Part shown: positions 26,260 to 40,318 of the stretch, piece after piece
How positions within the stretch are numbered: position 1 is the first letter of the stretch
Layout of the letters: every line of letters starts with the position of its first letter
Assembly: GCF_000282975.1 (NCBI RefSeq)
Contig: NZ_ALJC01000062.1
Span: forward strand, 124,001-188,000
Direction: 5' to 3'
Source: Pseudomonas psychrophila HA-4
Lineage (GTDB): Bacteria; Pseudomonadota; Gammaproteobacteria; Pseudomonadales; Pseudomonadaceae
Length of the DNA: 64,000 nucleotides
The notes under the pieces: generated by a model
What the model was told of the DNA's origin: nothing
Seen by the model: the letters and a program-made list of their open reading frames with translations, nothing else
The model's database searches: none
Translations under genes and position numbers: made by a program

Positions 26260-27027
26260 CTAGCTTAGGGCCGCGCATAACAGCGTTATGCCCCGGGCCT
26301 GAATCTGTTCGCGTGCCTCAAGCGGCAAGCGATCATCTGTAATAAGGGTATGGACGCTGCTCCAAGGCAGTTCCAAGTTGGGTATTTTGCGTCCGATCTT
26401 GTCGGACTCGACCATCACAATCACTTCACGCGCGACGTCGGCCATGACCCGGCTCAGGCCCAACAACTCATTAAACGTTGTCGTGCCCCGCTGCAGGTCG
26501 ATCCCGTCAGCGCCGATAAACAATTGATCGAAGTCGTAAGAACGCAGCACCTGTTCGGCAACCTGTCCCTGAAAGGACTCGGAATGAGGGTCCCACGTGC
26601 CACCGGTCATCAACAGCACAGGTTCATGCTCTAGTTCACTGAGCGCGTTGGCCACGTGTAAGGAGTTGGTCATCACCACCAAGCCTGGTTGCAGGCCCAG
26701 TTGTGGAATCATCGAAGCGGTGGTGCTGCCGCTGTCGATAATGATGCGCGCATGTTCTTTAATCAGACCGACGGCCGCACGGGCAATGGCTTGTTTATAA
26801 AGAGAAACGGGCTGAGGGACATCGCTCACCAGTTCTTGCGGCATGGTGATGGCGCCGCCGTAACGACGCAGCAATAAGCCATTACTTTCGAGTGCCGCCA
26901 GATCCTTGCGAATCGTAACCTCGGAGGTTTCGAAGCGTTTGGCCAATTCATCCACGCTGACTTCACCCAACTCTGCGAGCAAGGCCAAGATGTTGTGTCT
27001 GCGCTGGGGCGTGTTGCGTTTAGACAT
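26260..27027 (-). CDS. glmR: DeoR-family regulator (GlmR) of amino-sugar genes
   Basis: A 255-residue DeoR-type regulator. The N-terminal helix-turn-helix MSKRNTPQRRHNILALLAELGEVSVDELAKRFETSEVTIRKDLAALE is followed by a sugar-phosphate-binding domain with IIDSGSTTASM (about residues 92-102), VMTNSLHVANAL and the FIGADGID segment. The start at ATG 27027 opens the HTH; an upstream in-frame start (27066) adds unneeded residues. Directly upstream of glmS in the same direction, it matches the regulator that controls glmS in pseudomonads, though the ligand is inferred. Confidence 0.85.
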   Translation of the reverse strand: MSKRNTPQRRHNILALLAELGEVSVDELAKRFETSEVTIRKDLAALESNGLLLRRYGGAITMPQELVSDVPQPVSLYKQAIARAAVGLIKEHARIIIDSGSTTASMIPQLGLQPGLVVMTNSLHVANALSELEHEPVLLMTGGTWDPHSESFQGQVAEQVLRSYDFDQLFIGADGIDLQRGTTTFNELLGLSRVMADVAREVIVMVESDKIGRKIPNLELPWSSVHTLITDDRLPLEAREQIQARGITLLCAALS

Positions 27028-27356
27028 GACGACTCTAAGTTTCGATTCGAAAGATAACGAAAGCAATAAAACCCTATCTCGAAATAGTCGTCAAGAAATT
27101 GTTGCGGTTTATTTTTGTGAATAACTCACTGTTGTCCCCATTTGCCGGGGTATTGCTCGGTCATTGATGGACAATAAAAGGGAATCTTATCCACAGGTCG
27201 TTGATGCTTGTTTTCGTAACATACTGATTTAAAACAGTTATACGATGACTTAAAAGTGTAACTAAATACAATGCTCGCTTGTGGATAACGTGTAGCTCGC
27301 GATCTTTTAAGATCAAAAGATCGCGAGCTAAGCTCGTTGCTACAGAGGCGATGACG
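27028..27356. other. Intergenic region between glmU and glmR with two DnaA nonamers
   Basis: About 330 AT-rich bases. They contain exact DnaA-type nonamers TTATCCACA at 27187-27195 and TGTGGATAA at 27280-27288, and REP-like copy 6 next to glmU. The promoter of glmR-glmS must lie here (minus strand) but no hexamer pair stands out. No gene was recognised. Confidence 0.6.
27291..27344. repeat. REP-like inverted repeat, copy 6
   Basis: TGTAGCTCGCGATCTTTTAA, GATC, AAAAGATCGCGAGCTAAGCTCG...CTACA. Just downstream of glmU, 13 bases from its stop, so it may act at the 3' end of the glmU transcript. Confidence 0.8.
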
Positions 27357-28724
27357 TTACGGCGTTGAGAGTTTAACCGGGCGTTTCCAGCCATCTATGT
27401 TGCGCTGGCGCGCCCGGCCCACGGCCAGTTGCTCCGCTGACACGTTTTGGTTGATGGTCGAACCGGCGGCGGTGGTCGCTCCATTGGAGATATCCACAGG
27501 CGCTACCAACGAATTGTTGGAACCGATGAACACGTCTGCGCCCAGCACAGTCTTCCACTTGTTGGCGCCATCGTAGTTGCAGGTGATGGTGCCCGCGCCT
27601 ATGTTGGTGCGAGCCCCGACTTCGGCGTCGCCTAGGTACGTCAGGTGTCCGCACTTGGCATCTTCGCCGAGGTGGGCATTTTTCAATTCGACAAAGTTAC
27701 CCACATGGGCACGCGCATCAAGCACGCTGCCCGGACGCAAGCGTGCGAAAGGTCCGGCATCGCTGCCCTCGCCCATGACTGCACCGTCGAGATGGCTATT
27801 GGCTTTGACCACGACGCCTTTGCGCAAGGTACTGTCTTTGATCACGCAGTTAGGACCAATCACCACGTCGTCTTCGATCACCACGCGACCTTCAAGAATC
27901 ACGTTAATGTCGATCAGCACATCACGACCAACGGTCACTTCGCCGCGTACATCAAAACGCGCCGGATCGCGCAAGGTCACACCCAAGGCCATCAGTCGAC
28001 GACCTTCGCGAAGCTGGTAATGACGCTCCAGTTCGCTGAGCTGTTTACGGTCATTGGCGCCCTGCACTTCCATGGGGTCATGGGCGTGCTCGGTGGCCAC
28101 GACCAAACCATCGTTAACCGCCATCGCGATCACGTCGGTCAGGTAATACTCGCCTTGGGCGTTGTTGTTTGAAAGGCGGCTCATCCAATCAGCCAAGCGT
28201 GCCGTCGGTAACGCCAAAATCCCGGTGTTGCCTTCGGTGATAGCACGTTGCTCATCGGTTGCATCTTTATGCTCGACGATGGCGCTGACATTGCCGCCAG
28301 CATCGCGCACGATCCGACCATACCCGGTCGGGTCTGCCAGGTTGACGGTCAGCAAGCCCAGTTGTTCGGGAGCAACCTGTTTGAGCAAGCGCTGCAAGGT
28401 ATCCACTTCGATCAGAGGCACATCGCCGTACAGGATCAAGACATTTTCTGCCGTCAGAAATGGCAAAGCCTGGGCCACCGCGTGACCGGTACCCAGTTGC
28501 TTGTCTTGAAGCACAAAGTTCAGGTCATCAGCGGCCAGGCGTTCGCGGACCTGTTCCGCACCATGGCCGATAACAACGTGAATACCGGTCGGCTTAAGCT
28601 GGCGGGCGCTGTGGATAACATGCCCGAGCATGGAGTTGCCGGCCACGGGGTGCAGAACTTTGGGCAGGGCCGAACGCATGCGGGTGCCCTGACCTGCGGC
28701 GAGAATAACGATATCGAGAGACAT
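27357..28724 (-). CDS. glmU: Bifunctional UDP-GlcNAc pyrophosphorylase / GlcN-1-P acetyltransferase
   Basis: A 455-residue enzyme catalysing the last two steps to UDP-GlcNAc. N-terminal nucleotidyltransferase with [20 protein letters not shown] (about residues 7-26) and [10 protein letters not shown]-terminal left-handed beta-helix from about residue 250 with hexapeptide repeats, then [34 protein letters not shown], carrying the catalytic His and substrate-binding residues. Length and motifs are standard. Located between the ATP synthase operon and glmR-glmS, the common Pseudomonas order. Confidence 0.97.
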   Translation of the reverse strand: MSLDIVILAAGQGTRMRSALPKVLHPVAGNSMLGHVIHSARQLKPTGIHVVIGHGAEQVRERLAADDLNFVLQDKQLGTGHAVAQALPFLTAENVLILYGDVPLIEVDTLQRLLKQVAPEQLGLLTVNLADPTGYGRIVRDAGGNVSAIVEHKDATDEQRAITEGNTGILALPTARLADWMSRLSNNNAQGEYYLTDVIAMAVNDGLVVATEHAHDPMEVQGANDRKQLSELERHYQLREGRRLMALGVTLRDPARFDVRGEVTVGRDVLIDINVILEGRVVIEDDVVIGPNCVIKDSTLRKGVVVKANSHLDGAVMGEGSDAGPFARLRPGSVLDARAHVGNFVELKNAHLGEDAKCGHLTYLGDAEVGARTNIGAGTITCNYDGANKWKTVLGADVFIGSNNSLVAPVDISNGATTAAGSTINQNVSAEQLAVGRARQRNIDGWKRPVKLSTP

Positions 28725-28784
28725 GACTGGCTACCAATCCTGGGTGGTCAGCGGTTGTGACCAAAAAGTAATTCGCGGAAAAAG

Positions 28785-28812
28785 AAAAAGGGTAGCCGAG
28801 GCTACCCTTTTT
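28785..28812 (-). terminator. Terminator of the ATP synthase operon
   Basis: Perfect 12-bp stem AAAAAGGGTAGC, loop CGAG, GCTACCCTTTTT, 28 bases after the atpC stop codon on the minus strand; the A-run becomes a T-run at the 3' end of the transcript (TTTTTCTTTTTCC). Confidence 0.9.
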
Positions 28813-28839
28813 AATCAATCGCACAATGAAGCAGGACGC

Positions 28840-29268
28840 TTAACCGCCGAACTTCTTGCGGATTTGCTGGACGGTGCGCAGCTGAGCTGCGGCCTCGGCC
28901 AGACGTGCAGCAGCAGATCCGTAATCGAAATCTGCGCCTTTTTCGTTCAGGGCCTTCTCGGCAGCTTTAACAGCTGCTTGAGCGGAGGCTTCATCCAGGT
29001 CGGCAGCGCGTTGCACGGTGTCGGCAAGTACCTTGACCATGTTCGGCTGAACCTCGAGGAAACCACCGGAGATGTAAAACACCTCGGCTTCGCCACCCTG
29101 TTTGATCAGGCGGATCGGACCTGGGTTCAGACTAGTGATCAGCGGAGCGTGGCCCAGAGCGATACCAAGATCACCCAGTGCACCGTGCGCAATCACCATC
29201 TCAACCAGACCGGAAAAGATTTCTCCTTCCGCGCTGACGATATCGCAATGGACTGTCATATTAGCCAT
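28840..29268 (-). CDS. atpC: ATP synthase F1 epsilon subunit
   Basis: A 142-residue epsilon subunit, part of the rotor stalk and an intrinsic inhibitor of ATP hydrolysis. N-terminal beta-sandwich with [17 protein letters not shown] and [14 protein letters not shown] (about residues 31-44), then the C-terminal two-helix domain ending [13 protein letters not shown]. Translation may start at ATG 29268 (MANMTVHC) or at the internal ATG 29259. Last gene of the atp operon, followed by a strong terminator. Confidence 0.96.
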   Translation of the reverse strand: MANMTVHCDIVSAEGEIFSGLVEMVIAHGALGDLGIALGHAPLITSLNPGPIRLIKQGGEAEVFYISGGFLEVQPNMVKVLADTVQRAADLDEASAQAAVKAAEKALNEKGADFDYGSAAARLAEAAAQLRTVQQIRKKFGG

Positions 29269-29312
29269 CTGATTGCCTCAACCTGATTAGCGCCCGTTTC
29301 CGGGCGCCCGAA

Positions 29313-30719
<1,407 letters not shown>

Positions 30720-31580
30720 TTAAACCGCGGCAGCGCCGCCGACGATTTCCGAGATCTCTTGGGTGATCGCAGCCTGACGCGCCTTGTTGTAGATCAGCTG
30801 CAAATCGCTGATCAAATCACCGGCGTTGTCAGTGGCGTTCTTCATTGCGATCATCCGGGCAGCTTGTTCAGCTGCACTGTTCTCGACCACCGCCTGGTAC
30901 ACCTGCGACTCCACGTAACGCACCATCAAGCCGTCAAGCAGCTCTTTGGCATCTGGTTCGTAGAGGTAGTCCCAGTGGTGCTTGAGTTCTTGATCCGGGG
31001 TCGCCACCAGTGGAATCAATTGCTCCACAGTCGGCTGTTGCGTCATGGTGTTGATGAACTTGTTGGATACCACGGACAGGCGGTCAATACGGCCTTCCAG
31101 GTATGCATCCAGCATCACCTTAACGCTGCCGATCAAATCATTGATCGACGGTTCTTCACCCAGATGGCTGATGGCAGCGACGACGTTACCGCCGAAGTTA
31201 CGGAAAAAAGCCGCACCTTTGCTACCTACCACGCACAGATCAATCTCGGCGCCGTTTTCGCGGTTTACCGCCATGTCCTTGACCAAAGCCTTGAACAGGT
31301 TGGTATTCAAACCACCGCACAAACCACGGTCACTGCTCACAACCACATAACCAACGCGCTTAACTGGGCGGTCGATCATGAACGGGTGGCGGTATTCCGG
31401 GTTGGCGTTGGCCAAATGCCCAATAACCTGGCGGATACGCTCCGCATAAGGACGGCTAGCAGCCATGCGCATTTGTGCCTTGCGCATTTTGCTGACCGCC
31501 ACTTTTTCCATGGCGCTGGTAATTTTTTGCGTGCTTTTGATGCTCGCAATCTTACTGCGAATCTCTTTTGCGCCTGCCAT
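30720..31580 (-). CDS. atpG: ATP synthase F1 gamma subunit
   Basis: A 286-residue central-stalk subunit: [32 protein letters not shown] is the N-terminal coiled-coil helix, [18 protein letters not shown] (about residues 75-92) is the conserved Rossmann-like segment, and the C-terminal helix [44 protein letters not shown] rotates inside the alpha3beta3 ring. Lies between atpA and atpD in the standard order. Confidence 0.97.
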   Translation of the reverse strand: MAGAKEIRSKIASIKSTQKITSAMEKVAVSKMRKAQMRMAASRPYAERIRQVIGHLANANPEYRHPFMIDRPVKRVGYVVVSSDRGLCGGLNTNLFKALVKDMAVNRENGAEIDLCVVGSKGAAFFRNFGGNVVAAISHLGEEPSINDLIGSVKVMLDAYLEGRIDRLSVVSNKFINTMTQQPTVEQLIPLVATPDQELKHHWDYLYEPDAKELLDGLMVRYVESQVYQAVVENSAAEQAARMIAMKNATDNAGDLISDLQLIYNKARQAAITQEISEIVGGAAAV

Positions 31581-31630
31581 GTAACACCTATCAGGTTAGC
31601 AAGCGGGAGCCTTGCGGCTCCCGCTGCGGC

Positions 31631-33175
31631 TTACCAGGTTTGGGTGGCCTTGAACTTCTCGATACCGGCTTTGATGCCAGAATCGATGTCGTCATTGAAG
31701 TCACCTTTAACGTTGATCTTCGCCATCAATTCGGCGTGATCGCGGTTGAAGTAAGCAATCAGCGCTTGTTCAAAGCTGCCAATTTTGGTGATTTCGACGT
31801 CAGTCAGGAACCCACGCTCAGCGGCATACAGCGACAGCGCCATGTCAGCGATCGACATTGGTGCGTATTGCTTCTGCTTCATCAGCTCAGTAACGCGCTG
31901 ACCATGCTCAAGTTGCTTACGGGTCGCTTCGTCCAGGTCAGAAGCGAACTGGGCGAATGCCGCCAGTTCACGGTACTGAGCCAGAGCGGTACGGATACCA
32001 CCGGACAGCTTCTTGATGATCTTGGTCTGAGCGGCACCACCCACACGGGATACCGAAACACCGGCGTTCACAGCAGGACGGATCCCGGAGTTGAACATGG
32101 CCGATTCCAGGAAGATCTGACCGTCGGTGATGGAAATCACGTTGGTCGGAACGAACGCGGAAACGTCGCCAGCTTGAGTTTCGATGATCGGCAGTGCGGT
32201 CAGGGAACCGGTTTTGCCGGTCACTGCGCCGTTGGTGAACTTCTCTACGTACTCTTCGGATACGCGGGATGCGCGCTCCAGAAGACGGGAGTGGAGATAG
32301 AACACGTCGCCTGGGTAAGCTTCACGGCCTGGTGGACGGCGCAGCAGCAGGGAAATCTGGCGGTAAGCCACTGCTTGCTTGGACAGATCGTCATAAACGA
32401 TCAGCGCGTCTTCACCGCGGTCGCGGAAGTATTCGCCCATGGTGCAACCGGAGTACGGTGCCAGGAACTGCAGCGCTGCTGATTCGGAAGCACTGGCAGC
32501 AACGACGATGGTGTTAGCCAACGCGCCGTTTTCTTCCAGCTTGCGAACCACGTTGGCGATAGTCGATTGTTTCTGACCGATCGCTACGTATACACAGAAA
32601 ATGCCGCTGTTCTTCTGGTTGATGATCGCGTCGATCGCCAGAGCGGTTTTACCGATCTGACGGTCACCGATGATCAGCTCACGCTGGCCACGGCCGACAG
32701 GGATCATGGCATCGACAGCCTTGTAGCCAGTCTGTACAGGCTGGTCTACCGACTTACGCCAGATCACGCCTGGAGCAACTTTCTCGACTGCATCAGTCTC
32801 GGTGTTGTTCAGCGGACCTTTGCCATCAACTGGGTTACCCAGTGCGTCGACAACGCGACCCAGCAGTTCCTTACCCACCGGAACTTCCAGGATACGGCCA
32901 GTGCACTTGGCGCTCATGCCTTCAGCCAGAGTCGTGTATGCGCCCAGTACTACGGCACCTACAGAGTCTTGCTCCAGGTTGAGAGCCATGCCGAAGACGC
33001 TGCCCGGAAACTCGATCATTTCGCCGTACATTACGTCGGCCAGACCGTGAATCCGCACAATGCCGTCAGATACGCTGACGACAGTGCCTTCGTTGCGGGC
33101 TTGAGAGGTCACATCGAGTTTTTCGATGCGGCCCTTGATAATTTCACTTATTTCGGAAGGATTGAGTTGCTGCAT
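31631..33175 (-). CDS. atpA: ATP synthase F1 alpha subunit
   Basis: A 514-residue non-catalytic nucleotide-binding subunit. P-loop GDRQIGKT at 170-177; [46 protein letters not shown] carries the conserved core including the signature; C-terminal helical domain ends [25 protein letters not shown]. Length as expected. Lies 21 bases after atpH. Confidence 0.97.
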   Translation of the reverse strand: MQQLNPSEISEIIKGRIEKLDVTSQARNEGTVVSVSDGIVRIHGLADVMYGEMIEFPGSVFGMALNLEQDSVGAVVLGAYTTLAEGMSAKCTGRILEVPVGKELLGRVVDALGNPVDGKGPLNNTETDAVEKVAPGVIWRKSVDQPVQTGYKAVDAMIPVGRGQRELIIGDRQIGKTALAIDAIINQKNSGIFCVYVAIGQKQSTIANVVRKLEENGALANTIVVAASASESAALQFLAPYSGCTMGEYFRDRGEDALIVYDDLSKQAVAYRQISLLLRRPPGREAYPGDVFYLHSRLLERASRVSEEYVEKFTNGAVTGKTGSLTALPIIETQAGDVSAFVPTNVISITDGQIFLESAMFNSGIRPAVNAGVSVSRVGGAAQTKIIKKLSGGIRTALAQYRELAAFAQFASDLDEATRKQLEHGQRVTELMKQKQYAPMSIADMALSLYAAERGFLTDVEITKIGSFEQALIAYFNRDHAELMAKINVKGDFNDDIDSGIKAGIEKFKATQTW

Positions 33176-33196
33176 TGCTCTGCTGCCCCTTCAAAC

Positions 33197-33733
33197 TCAA
33201 GATTTCAATGCTTCGGCAAGGTTTGCGAGTTTCCCGCGAACCGAGCCATCGATAACCAGGTCGCCGGCGCGGATGATGACACCACCTATAAGGCTGGCAT
33301 CCTCCGCAACTTGCAGGCGCACTTCCCGGTCGAGTCGTGCACTGAGAACCTTGGCGAGTTTGTCTTGCTGTTCTTGGTTCAATGCAAAAGCACTGGTCAC
33401 TTCAACGTCTACCGATTTCTCTCGTTCGGCCTTGTACAGGTCAAACAGAGCGGCGATCTCCGGCAACAGCGGGAGACGGTCGTTTTCGGCTACAACATGA
33501 ATGAAGTTCTGTACTTTTACATCGAACTTGTCGCCGCACACGTCAATAAACGTGGCGGCCTTTTCTGCGCTCGTCAGTCGCGGGGCCTTGAGCACGCGCT
33601 GCATAGTGTCGTCTTGCGACACTGCTGCAGCCAGGCCGAGCATGGCTGACCAAGAGGCCAGTTGCTGGTGGGCCTGGGCGTGCTCGAAGGCTGCCTTAGC
33701 GTAAGGTCGGGCCAACGTGGTCAATTCTGCCAT
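33197..33733 (-). CDS. atpH: ATP synthase F1 delta subunit
   Basis: A 178-residue stator subunit linking the F1 head to the b subunits. N-terminal helical bundle begins [19 protein letters not shown]; the C-terminal [40 protein letters not shown] segment is the family signature. Lies 12 bases downstream of atpF. Confidence 0.96.
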   Translation of the reverse strand: MAELTTLARPYAKAAFEHAQAHQQLASWSAMLGLAAAVSQDDTMQRVLKAPRLTSAEKAATFIDVCGDKFDVKVQNFIHVVAENDRLPLLPEIAALFDLYKAEREKSVDVEVTSAFALNQEQQDKLAKVLSARLDREVRLQVAEDASLIGGVIIRAGDLVIDGSVRGKLANLAEALKS

Positions 33734-33745
33734 GATCGCCCTCGC

Positions 33746-34216
33746 TTAAATTTCAGCAGCCAGTTTATTAACCAGCTCCGCGTGCGCGTTTTGATCGATT
33801 GTGGCACCCAGGATCTTCTCTGCGCCTTCAACAGCCAAGCCACCCAATTGGGCACGCAGGGCGTCTTTAACGCTGTTCAGTTCCTGTTCGATCTCGGCCT
33901 GAGCCTGAGCCTTCACACGGTCAGCTTCAACGCGAGCCAATTCACGGGCCTCGTCTACGATCTGATTACCGCGTTTCTTGGCTTGCTCAATGATTTCAGC
34001 TGCTTGAGCCTTAGCTTCGCGCAGTTGCTGACCCGCTTTATCTTGGGCCAACTCCAGGTCACGAGCTGCTCGGTTAGCAGCGTCCAGTCCAGCCGCAATC
34101 TTCTTCTGACGTTCTTGCAATGCCGCGATGACCGGAGGCCACACGAACTTCATGCAAAACAGTACAAAAATGAAGAACGCAACGGACTGGCCAATCAGGG
34201 TTGCATTAATGTTCAC
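33746..34216 (-). CDS. atpF: ATP synthase F0 b subunit
   Basis: A 156-residue peripheral-stalk subunit: one N-terminal membrane segment (about residues 5-25; [26 protein letters not shown]) and a long Ala/Glu/Gln-rich coiled coil (about 35-140). Length and N-terminus match other gammaproteobacterial b subunits. Two copies per complex are expected. Confidence 0.96.
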   Translation of the reverse strand: MNINATLIGQSVAFFIFVLFCMKFVWPPVIAALQERQKKIAAGLDAANRAARDLELAQDKAGQQLREAKAQAAEIIEQAKKRGNQIVDEARELARVEADRVKAQAQAEIEQELNSVKDALRAQLGGLAVEGAEKILGATIDQNAHAELVNKLAAEI

Positions 34217-34273
34217 GCCAACACCTCGCTCGTTCGTTGTCCATCACTCTAATCAACTCGAAAATTCGAGTGA

Positions 34274-34546
<273 letters not shown>

Positions 34547-34651
34547 TTACGTCGTATGGTTTAGGTTTTTAGATTAAAGCGGTAAAACAAAATCATTTTG
34601 CGACACCCTCTTACCGAGGCAAGAGGGGCACCAGACTCGCCGAGACGGGTC

Positions 34652-35945
<1,294 letters not shown>

Positions 35946-35978
35946 CACAATTGCTCCTCAAAGGTCGGCTACCAAACA

Positions 35979-36007
35979 ATAAAACTTGGCATAAATTGTG
36001 CCGACAA
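35979..36007 (-). promoter_or_regulatory. Possible promoter of the atp operon
   Basis: On the minus strand TTGTCG (36002-36007), 17 bases, then TTTTAT (35979-35984), about 35 bases before atpI. Each hexamer matches four of six consensus bases, so this is tentative; it lies in an AT-rich gap between parB and atpI. Confidence 0.4.
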
Positions 36008-36092
36008 AATGCGCGCAGAGTATAGGGGCGCTTAAGCCCCTATTCAACTGTCAGGTAGTGATTTCCGACTGCGCGCTACATAAGGAAATGTT

Positions 36093-36965
36093 TCAGCGAA
36101 TGTGAGCAAGCACTCCTTGAAGCTCATCCAAGGAGTTATAACCAATGACTAATTGGCCTTTTCCTTTCTTTCCGTGCCGGATCTGCACCGCAGAGCCTAG
36201 GCGTTCGGCCAGACGCTGCTCGAGACGAGTAATATCCGGGTCTGCTTTAACCGGTTCAGCAGGCTCTTGTTTACCGCTCAACCACTGGCGAACCAGGGCT
36301 TCGGTCTGACGGACAGTCAGGCCGCGTGCGACAACATGTCGCGCCCCCTCAACCTGCTGATTTTCGGGTAAACCGAGCAATGCACGCGCATGACCCATTT
36401 CCAAGTCACCGTGCGACAGCATGGTCTTGATCACTTCCGGCAAAGAAATAAGCCGCAACAGGTTAGCCACAGACACGCGGGACTTACCCACAGCATCGGC
36501 TACTTGTTGTTGAGTCAGTTGAAATTCTTGCTGCAAACGCTGCAAGGCAATGGCTTCTTCAATCGGATTGAGGTCTTCGCGCTGGATGTTTTCGATCAGC
36601 GCCATCGCGATGGCGGTTTCATCGGGTACATCTTTGACCATCGCCGGGATGGTGTCTTTGCCAGCCTGTTGGCTGGCGCGCCAACGGCGCTCACCGGCGA
36701 TGATCTCAAAACGGTCACCCGCGATCGGACGCACCACGATCGGTTGCATCACACCCTGGGCCTTGATCGAGTTCGCCAGCTCTTCGAGCGCTTGCGGGTC
36801 CATGTCACGACGAGGCTGATATTTGCCGCGTTGAATCAGGTCCAGTGGCAAATGCTGCAGTTCGCTTTGATCGACCTTGACAGCCTGCTCTTCCAGCGAG
36901 CTGACCGTAGGACCGCTCAGGAGTGCATCCAGTCCGCGTCCTAGACCTCGTTTCTTGACGGCCAT
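36093..36965 (-). CDS. parB: Chromosome-partitioning protein ParB
   Basis: A 290-residue CTPase/DNA-binding protein that loads at parS sites and spreads to form the origin partition complex. Starts VKKRGLGRGLDALLSG; GERRWRAS (about residues 92-99) is the CTP-binding motif GERRxRA; the helix-turn-helix lies in LTQQQVADAVGKSRVSVANLLRLISLP (about 152-178); the C-terminal dimerisation domain ends GVLAHIR. Ten bases after parA. A perfect parS lies in recF and near-perfect copies in recF and folE2. Confidence 0.96.
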   Translation of the reverse strand: MAVKKRGLGRGLDALLSGPTVSSLEEQAVKVDQSELQHLPLDLIQRGKYQPRRDMDPQALEELANSIKAQGVMQPIVVRPIAGDRFEIIAGERRWRASQQAGKDTIPAMVKDVPDETAIAMALIENIQREDLNPIEEAIALQRLQQEFQLTQQQVADAVGKSRVSVANLLRLISLPEVIKTMLSHGDLEMGHARALLGLPENQQVEGARHVVARGLTVRQTEALVRQWLSGKQEPAEPVKADPDITRLEQRLAERLGSAVQIRHGKKGKGQLVIGYNSLDELQGVLAHIR

Positions 36966-36974
36966 GGAATTTCC

Positions 36975-37766
36975 TTAAGTTGGCTGAGCAGTGCGGGAGG
37001 AGCGACGCTGACGACGAACCAGCTCACCGGCCAAGGCAAGGTAAGCAATCGCGCCACGGGAATTTTTATCATAGGCCAGTGCAGGCATACCGTAACTCGG
37101 TGCCTCGGCCAGACGAATGTTGCGCGGAATCACTGTGTCGTAGAGCTGCTCACCAAAGTGCTCTTTGAGCTGGGCCGACACATCGTTCATCAGGCTCAGA
37201 CGCGGGTCGTACATAGTCCGCAGCAGGCCTTCGATTTTCAGGTTCGGGTTCAGCAACTCGGCGATGCGCTTGATGTTATCCACAAGGTCGCTCAAGCCTT
37301 CAAGGGCGAAGTACTCACACTGCATGGGGATAATCACCCCATCGGCTGCAACCAGTGCGTTCAAGGTCAACATCGACAGAGACGGCGGGCAATCGATCAG
37401 GATGTAATCGTAGCTTTCACGAACCGGCGCCAGCGCAGTCCGCAGACGGCTTTCTTTCATCTGCATTTCTAGCAGCACAACCTCGGCTGCCGTCAGATCG
37501 CGGTTAGCTGGCAACAACTGGTAACCACCGTGCTCGGAGACGTGCATGGCCTGAGCCAAATCGCATTCACCGATCAACAAGTCGTAAACCGAATTCTCAA
37601 GGCCATGTTTATCCACACCGCTACCCATGGTGGCGTTGCCCTGTGGATCAAGGTCGATCAGCAGTACGCGGCGCTTGGTCGCGACCAGCGATGCTGCGAG
37701 GTTGATACAGGTGGTGGTTTTACCCACACCACCTTTTTGGTTCGCTATTGCGAATACCTTAGCCAT
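36975..37766 (-). CDS. parA: Chromosome-partitioning ATPase ParA
   Basis: A 263-residue deviant-Walker ATPase. IANQKGGVGKTT (about residues 8-19) has the signature lysine, and IDLDPQGNAT and LIDCPPSLSMLTLNA follow. ATP-bound dimers coat the nucleoid and ParB-parS complexes move along them. The ATG at 37766 (MAKVFAIANQKGG) is preferred to the upstream in-frame start (37784). It carries two exact DnaA nonamers (37276 and 37609). Lies 18 bases after rsmG. Confidence 0.95.
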   Translation of the reverse strand: MAKVFAIANQKGGVGKTTTCINLAASLVATKRRVLLIDLDPQGNATMGSGVDKHGLENSVYDLLIGECDLAQAMHVSEHGGYQLLPANRDLTAAEVVLLEMQMKESRLRTALAPVRESYDYILIDCPPSLSMLTLNALVAADGVIIPMQCEYFALEGLSDLVDNIKRIAELLNPNLKIEGLLRTMYDPRLSLMNDVSAQLKEHFGEQLYDTVIPRNIRLAEAPSYGMPALAYDKNSRGAIAYLALAGELVRRQRRSSRTAQPT

Positions 37767-37784
37767 TCTTGCTTGCGTTCCCAA

Positions 37785-38429
37785 TCATGCCGTTCGGCGC
37801 AGTATCAGCAGATGGCGTTGGCCTTGGCAACCTGGAACAGTCAAGGCGTGTTCGCTATCTAGACGAAAATCAGACGGCAATGCTACCAGCTCATCGGCCG
37901 GATGGACGCCCTTCATTGCCAACCAGCGTGTTTCACTGTTGCCTAGGTGGCGCGTCCAGTTGCTGAAGTTCTCCATGCTGCTGAAAGCCCTGGAAACAAT
38001 TCCGGTAAACGGCAGCGCCGGCTGAAACTCTTCGACGCGACTGTGGATAACTTGCAGGTTGTCCAGTTTGAGCTCGAGTTTGACCTGAGTCAGGAAGCGG
38101 GTCTTCTTGCCGTTGCTGTCCAAGCACGTCACCTGTGACTCAGGAAACAGGATGGCCAAAGGAATGCCGGGCATTCCTCCACCACTGCCCACATCCAGCC
38201 AACGACCGTTTTCGATGAAGGGCATCACACTCAGACTGTCGAGCAGGTGACGCGACACCATCTCGTCGGGGTTACGCACAGCCGTGAGGTTGTAGGCCTT
38301 GTTCCATTTGATCAACAGCGCTAGATAACCCAGCAGTTGCTGGTGCTGAAATTCAGTCAGGTTGACGCCCAATTGGCGTGCGCCTGTGGATAATTCTTCG
38401 GCGTGTTGTGCAATGACCAGCGAACTCAA
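37785..38429 (-). CDS. rsmG: 16S rRNA G527 N7-methyltransferase
   Basis: A 214-residue SAM-dependent methyltransferase (GidB) modifying G527 of 16S rRNA; loss gives low-level streptomycin resistance. SAM motif [37 protein letters not shown] (about residues 77-113) is clear. Overlaps the end of mnmG by 4 bases. Contains two exact DnaA nonamers. Confidence 0.95.
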   Translation of the reverse strand: MSSLVIAQHAEELSTGARQLGVNLTEFQHQQLLGYLALLIKWNKAYNLTAVRNPDEMVSRHLLDSLSVMPFIENGRWLDVGSGGGMPGIPLAILFPESQVTCLDSNGKKTRFLTQVKLELKLDNLQVIHSRVEEFQPALPFTGIVSRAFSSMENFSNWTRHLGNSETRWLAMKGVHPADELVALPSDFRLDSEHALTVPGCQGQRHLLILRRTA

Positions 38430-40318
38430 GCGTTTTGCTCCAACTTGCGGCCAGCGCCGCGTTTTTTCAGGTGAATCATCAACAGGGAAATCGCAGCCGG
38501 GGTAACGCCGGGGATGCGTGAAGCCTGACCAAGTGTCTCTGGACGGGTGGCGCCGAGCTTGCTCTGAATCTCTTTCGAGAGCCCGGAGATGTTCGTGTAA
38601 TCGATATCCACAGGCAGTTTGGTATTTTCACTGGCCCGCAAACGAGCGATCTCATCCTGTTGACGATCAATGTAACCCGCGTACTTGGTCTTGATTTCGA
38701 CCTGTTCAGCGACCAGCGGATCGCTTGCGCCCTGCCCGGTCACTTCAACCAAACCGGCGTAATCGATTTCTGGACGGGTCAACAAATTCAATAAATTGTA
38801 TTCATGGGTCAACGGCGTGCCAAATTTAGCCGCAATCGCTTCACCTTGCTCTGTGCCTGGACGAACCCATGTGCTTTTCAGACGCTGTTCTTCAAGGGCA
38901 ATGCTTTCGCGTTTGGTGCAAAACGCTGCCCAACGGGCGTCATCGACCAAACCAAGCTCGCGACCTTTTTCGGTCAAACGCATGTCCGCGTTGTCTTCGC
39001 GCAGGATCAAACGGTATTCGGCGCGAGAGGTGAACATCCGATACGGTTCTTGGGTCCCCAAGGTAATCAGGTCATCAACCAACACGCCGATGTACGCCTC
39101 ATCGCGACGCGGGCACCAGCTGTCTTTGCCCTGTGCGAGCAAAGCGGCGTTGGAACCCGCGAGCAAACCTTGCGCGCCCGCTTCTTCGTAACCGGTGGTG
39201 CCGTTGATTTGTCCAGCAAAGAACAACCCCCCAATCACCTTGGTTTCGAGGCTGTATTTCAAGTCACGAGGGTCGAAATAATCGTATTCGATGGCATAGC
39301 CTGGACGCACGATGTGGGCATTTTCCATACCGCGAATCGATTGCACGATTTGCAACTGCACATCGAAAGGCAACGAGGTCGAAATGCCGTTCGGATACAG
39401 CTCATGGGTGGTCAAACCTTCCGGTTCGATAAACACCTGGTGGCTTTCCTTGTCAGCAAAACGATGAATCTTGTCTTCAATCGAAGGGCAGTAACGTGGG
39501 CCAATCCCTTCAATGACACCCGAGTACATCGGTGAACGATCAAGGTTGGCAGCAATGATTTCGTGAGTACGGGCATTGGTATGGGTGATCCAGCAGCTCA
39601 CTTGTTGTGGGTGCTGTTCTTTGTTGCCCATAAACGACATGACCGGGATAGGCGTGTCGCCGGGTTGTTCTGTCATGACTGAAAAATCAACCGAACGGCC
39701 ATCAATACGCGGTGGAGTGCCGGTTTTTAGGCGACCCACACGCAAAGGCAGTTCACGCAGACGGTGTGCTAGGGCAATTGAAGGTGGATCACCAGCTCGT
39801 CCGCCTGAGTAGTTTTGTAAGCCGATGTGGATAAGTCCACCCAAGAACGTGCCAGTGGTCAAAACCACGGCATCGGCCATGAAACGCAGGCCCATCTGTG
39901 TAACCACACCGCGTACTTGATCCTGTTCAACGATCAGGTCATCAGCCGCTTGTTGAAATATCCACAGGTTGGGCTGGTTTTCCAGGATTTCGCGTACGGC
40001 CGCTTTGTAGAGGATGCGATCTGCCTGTGCACGTGTTGCTCGCACGGCTGGGCCTTTACGCCCATTGAGTACGCGGAACTGGATTCCGCCTTTGTCGGTA
40101 GCAATGGCCATCGCGCCGCCGAGGGCGTCGATTTCTTTAACCAGATGGCTTTTACCAATCCCGCCAATTGCAGGATTGCAGCTCATTTGCCCGAGGGTTT
40201 CCACGTTGTGGGTCAGCAGTAGGGTTTTTACGCCCATACGTGCTGAAGCAAGTGCAGCCTCGGTTCCGGCGTGACCGCCACCGATGACGATCACTGCAAA
40301 ACGGGAAGGGAAATTCAC
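38426..40318 (-). CDS. mnmG: tRNA uridine-5-carboxymethylaminomethyl modification protein MnmG
   Basis: A 630-residue FAD/NADH enzyme that with MnmE installs the cmnm5U34 modification in tRNA. Rossmann motif [21 protein letters not shown] near the N-terminus, then [23 protein letters not shown] (about residues 49-71) and GTGTFLGG-type flavin motifs; C-terminal region ends [16 protein letters not shown] 40318 ([15 protein letters not shown]) is the chosen start because GAGGTG precedes it and homologues begin MDFPSRF; an in-frame frame extension upstream is not homologous. Cotranscribed with rsmG. Confidence 0.95.
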   Translation of the reverse strand: MNFPSRFAVIVIGGGHAGTEAALASARMGVKTLLLTHNVETLGQMSCNPAIGGIGKSHLVKEIDALGGAMAIATDKGGIQFRVLNGRKGPAVRATRAQADRILYKAAVREILENQPNLWIFQQAADDLIVEQDQVRGVVTQMGLRFMADAVVLTTGTFLGGLIHIGLQNYSGGRAGDPPSIALAHRLRELPLRVGRLKTGTPPRIDGRSVDFSVMTEQPGDTPIPVMSFMGNKEQHPQQVSCWITHTNARTHEIIAANLDRSPMYSGVIEGIGPRYCPSIEDKIHRFADKESHQVFIEPEGLTTHELYPNGISTSLPFDVQLQIVQSIRGMENAHIVRPGYAIEYDYFDPRDLKYSLETKVIGGLFFAGQINGTTGYEEAGAQGLLAGSNAALLAQGKDSWCPRRDEAYIGVLVDDLITLGTQEPYRMFTSRAEYRLILREDNADMRLTEKGRELGLVDDARWAAFCTKRESIALEEQRLKSTWVRPGTEQGEAIAAKFGTPLTHEYNLLNLLTRPEIDYAGLVEVTGQGASDPLVAEQVEIKTKYAGYIDRQQDEIARLRASENTKLPVDIDYTNISGLSKEIQSKLGATRPETLGQASRIPGVTPAAISLLMIHLKKRGAGRKLEQNA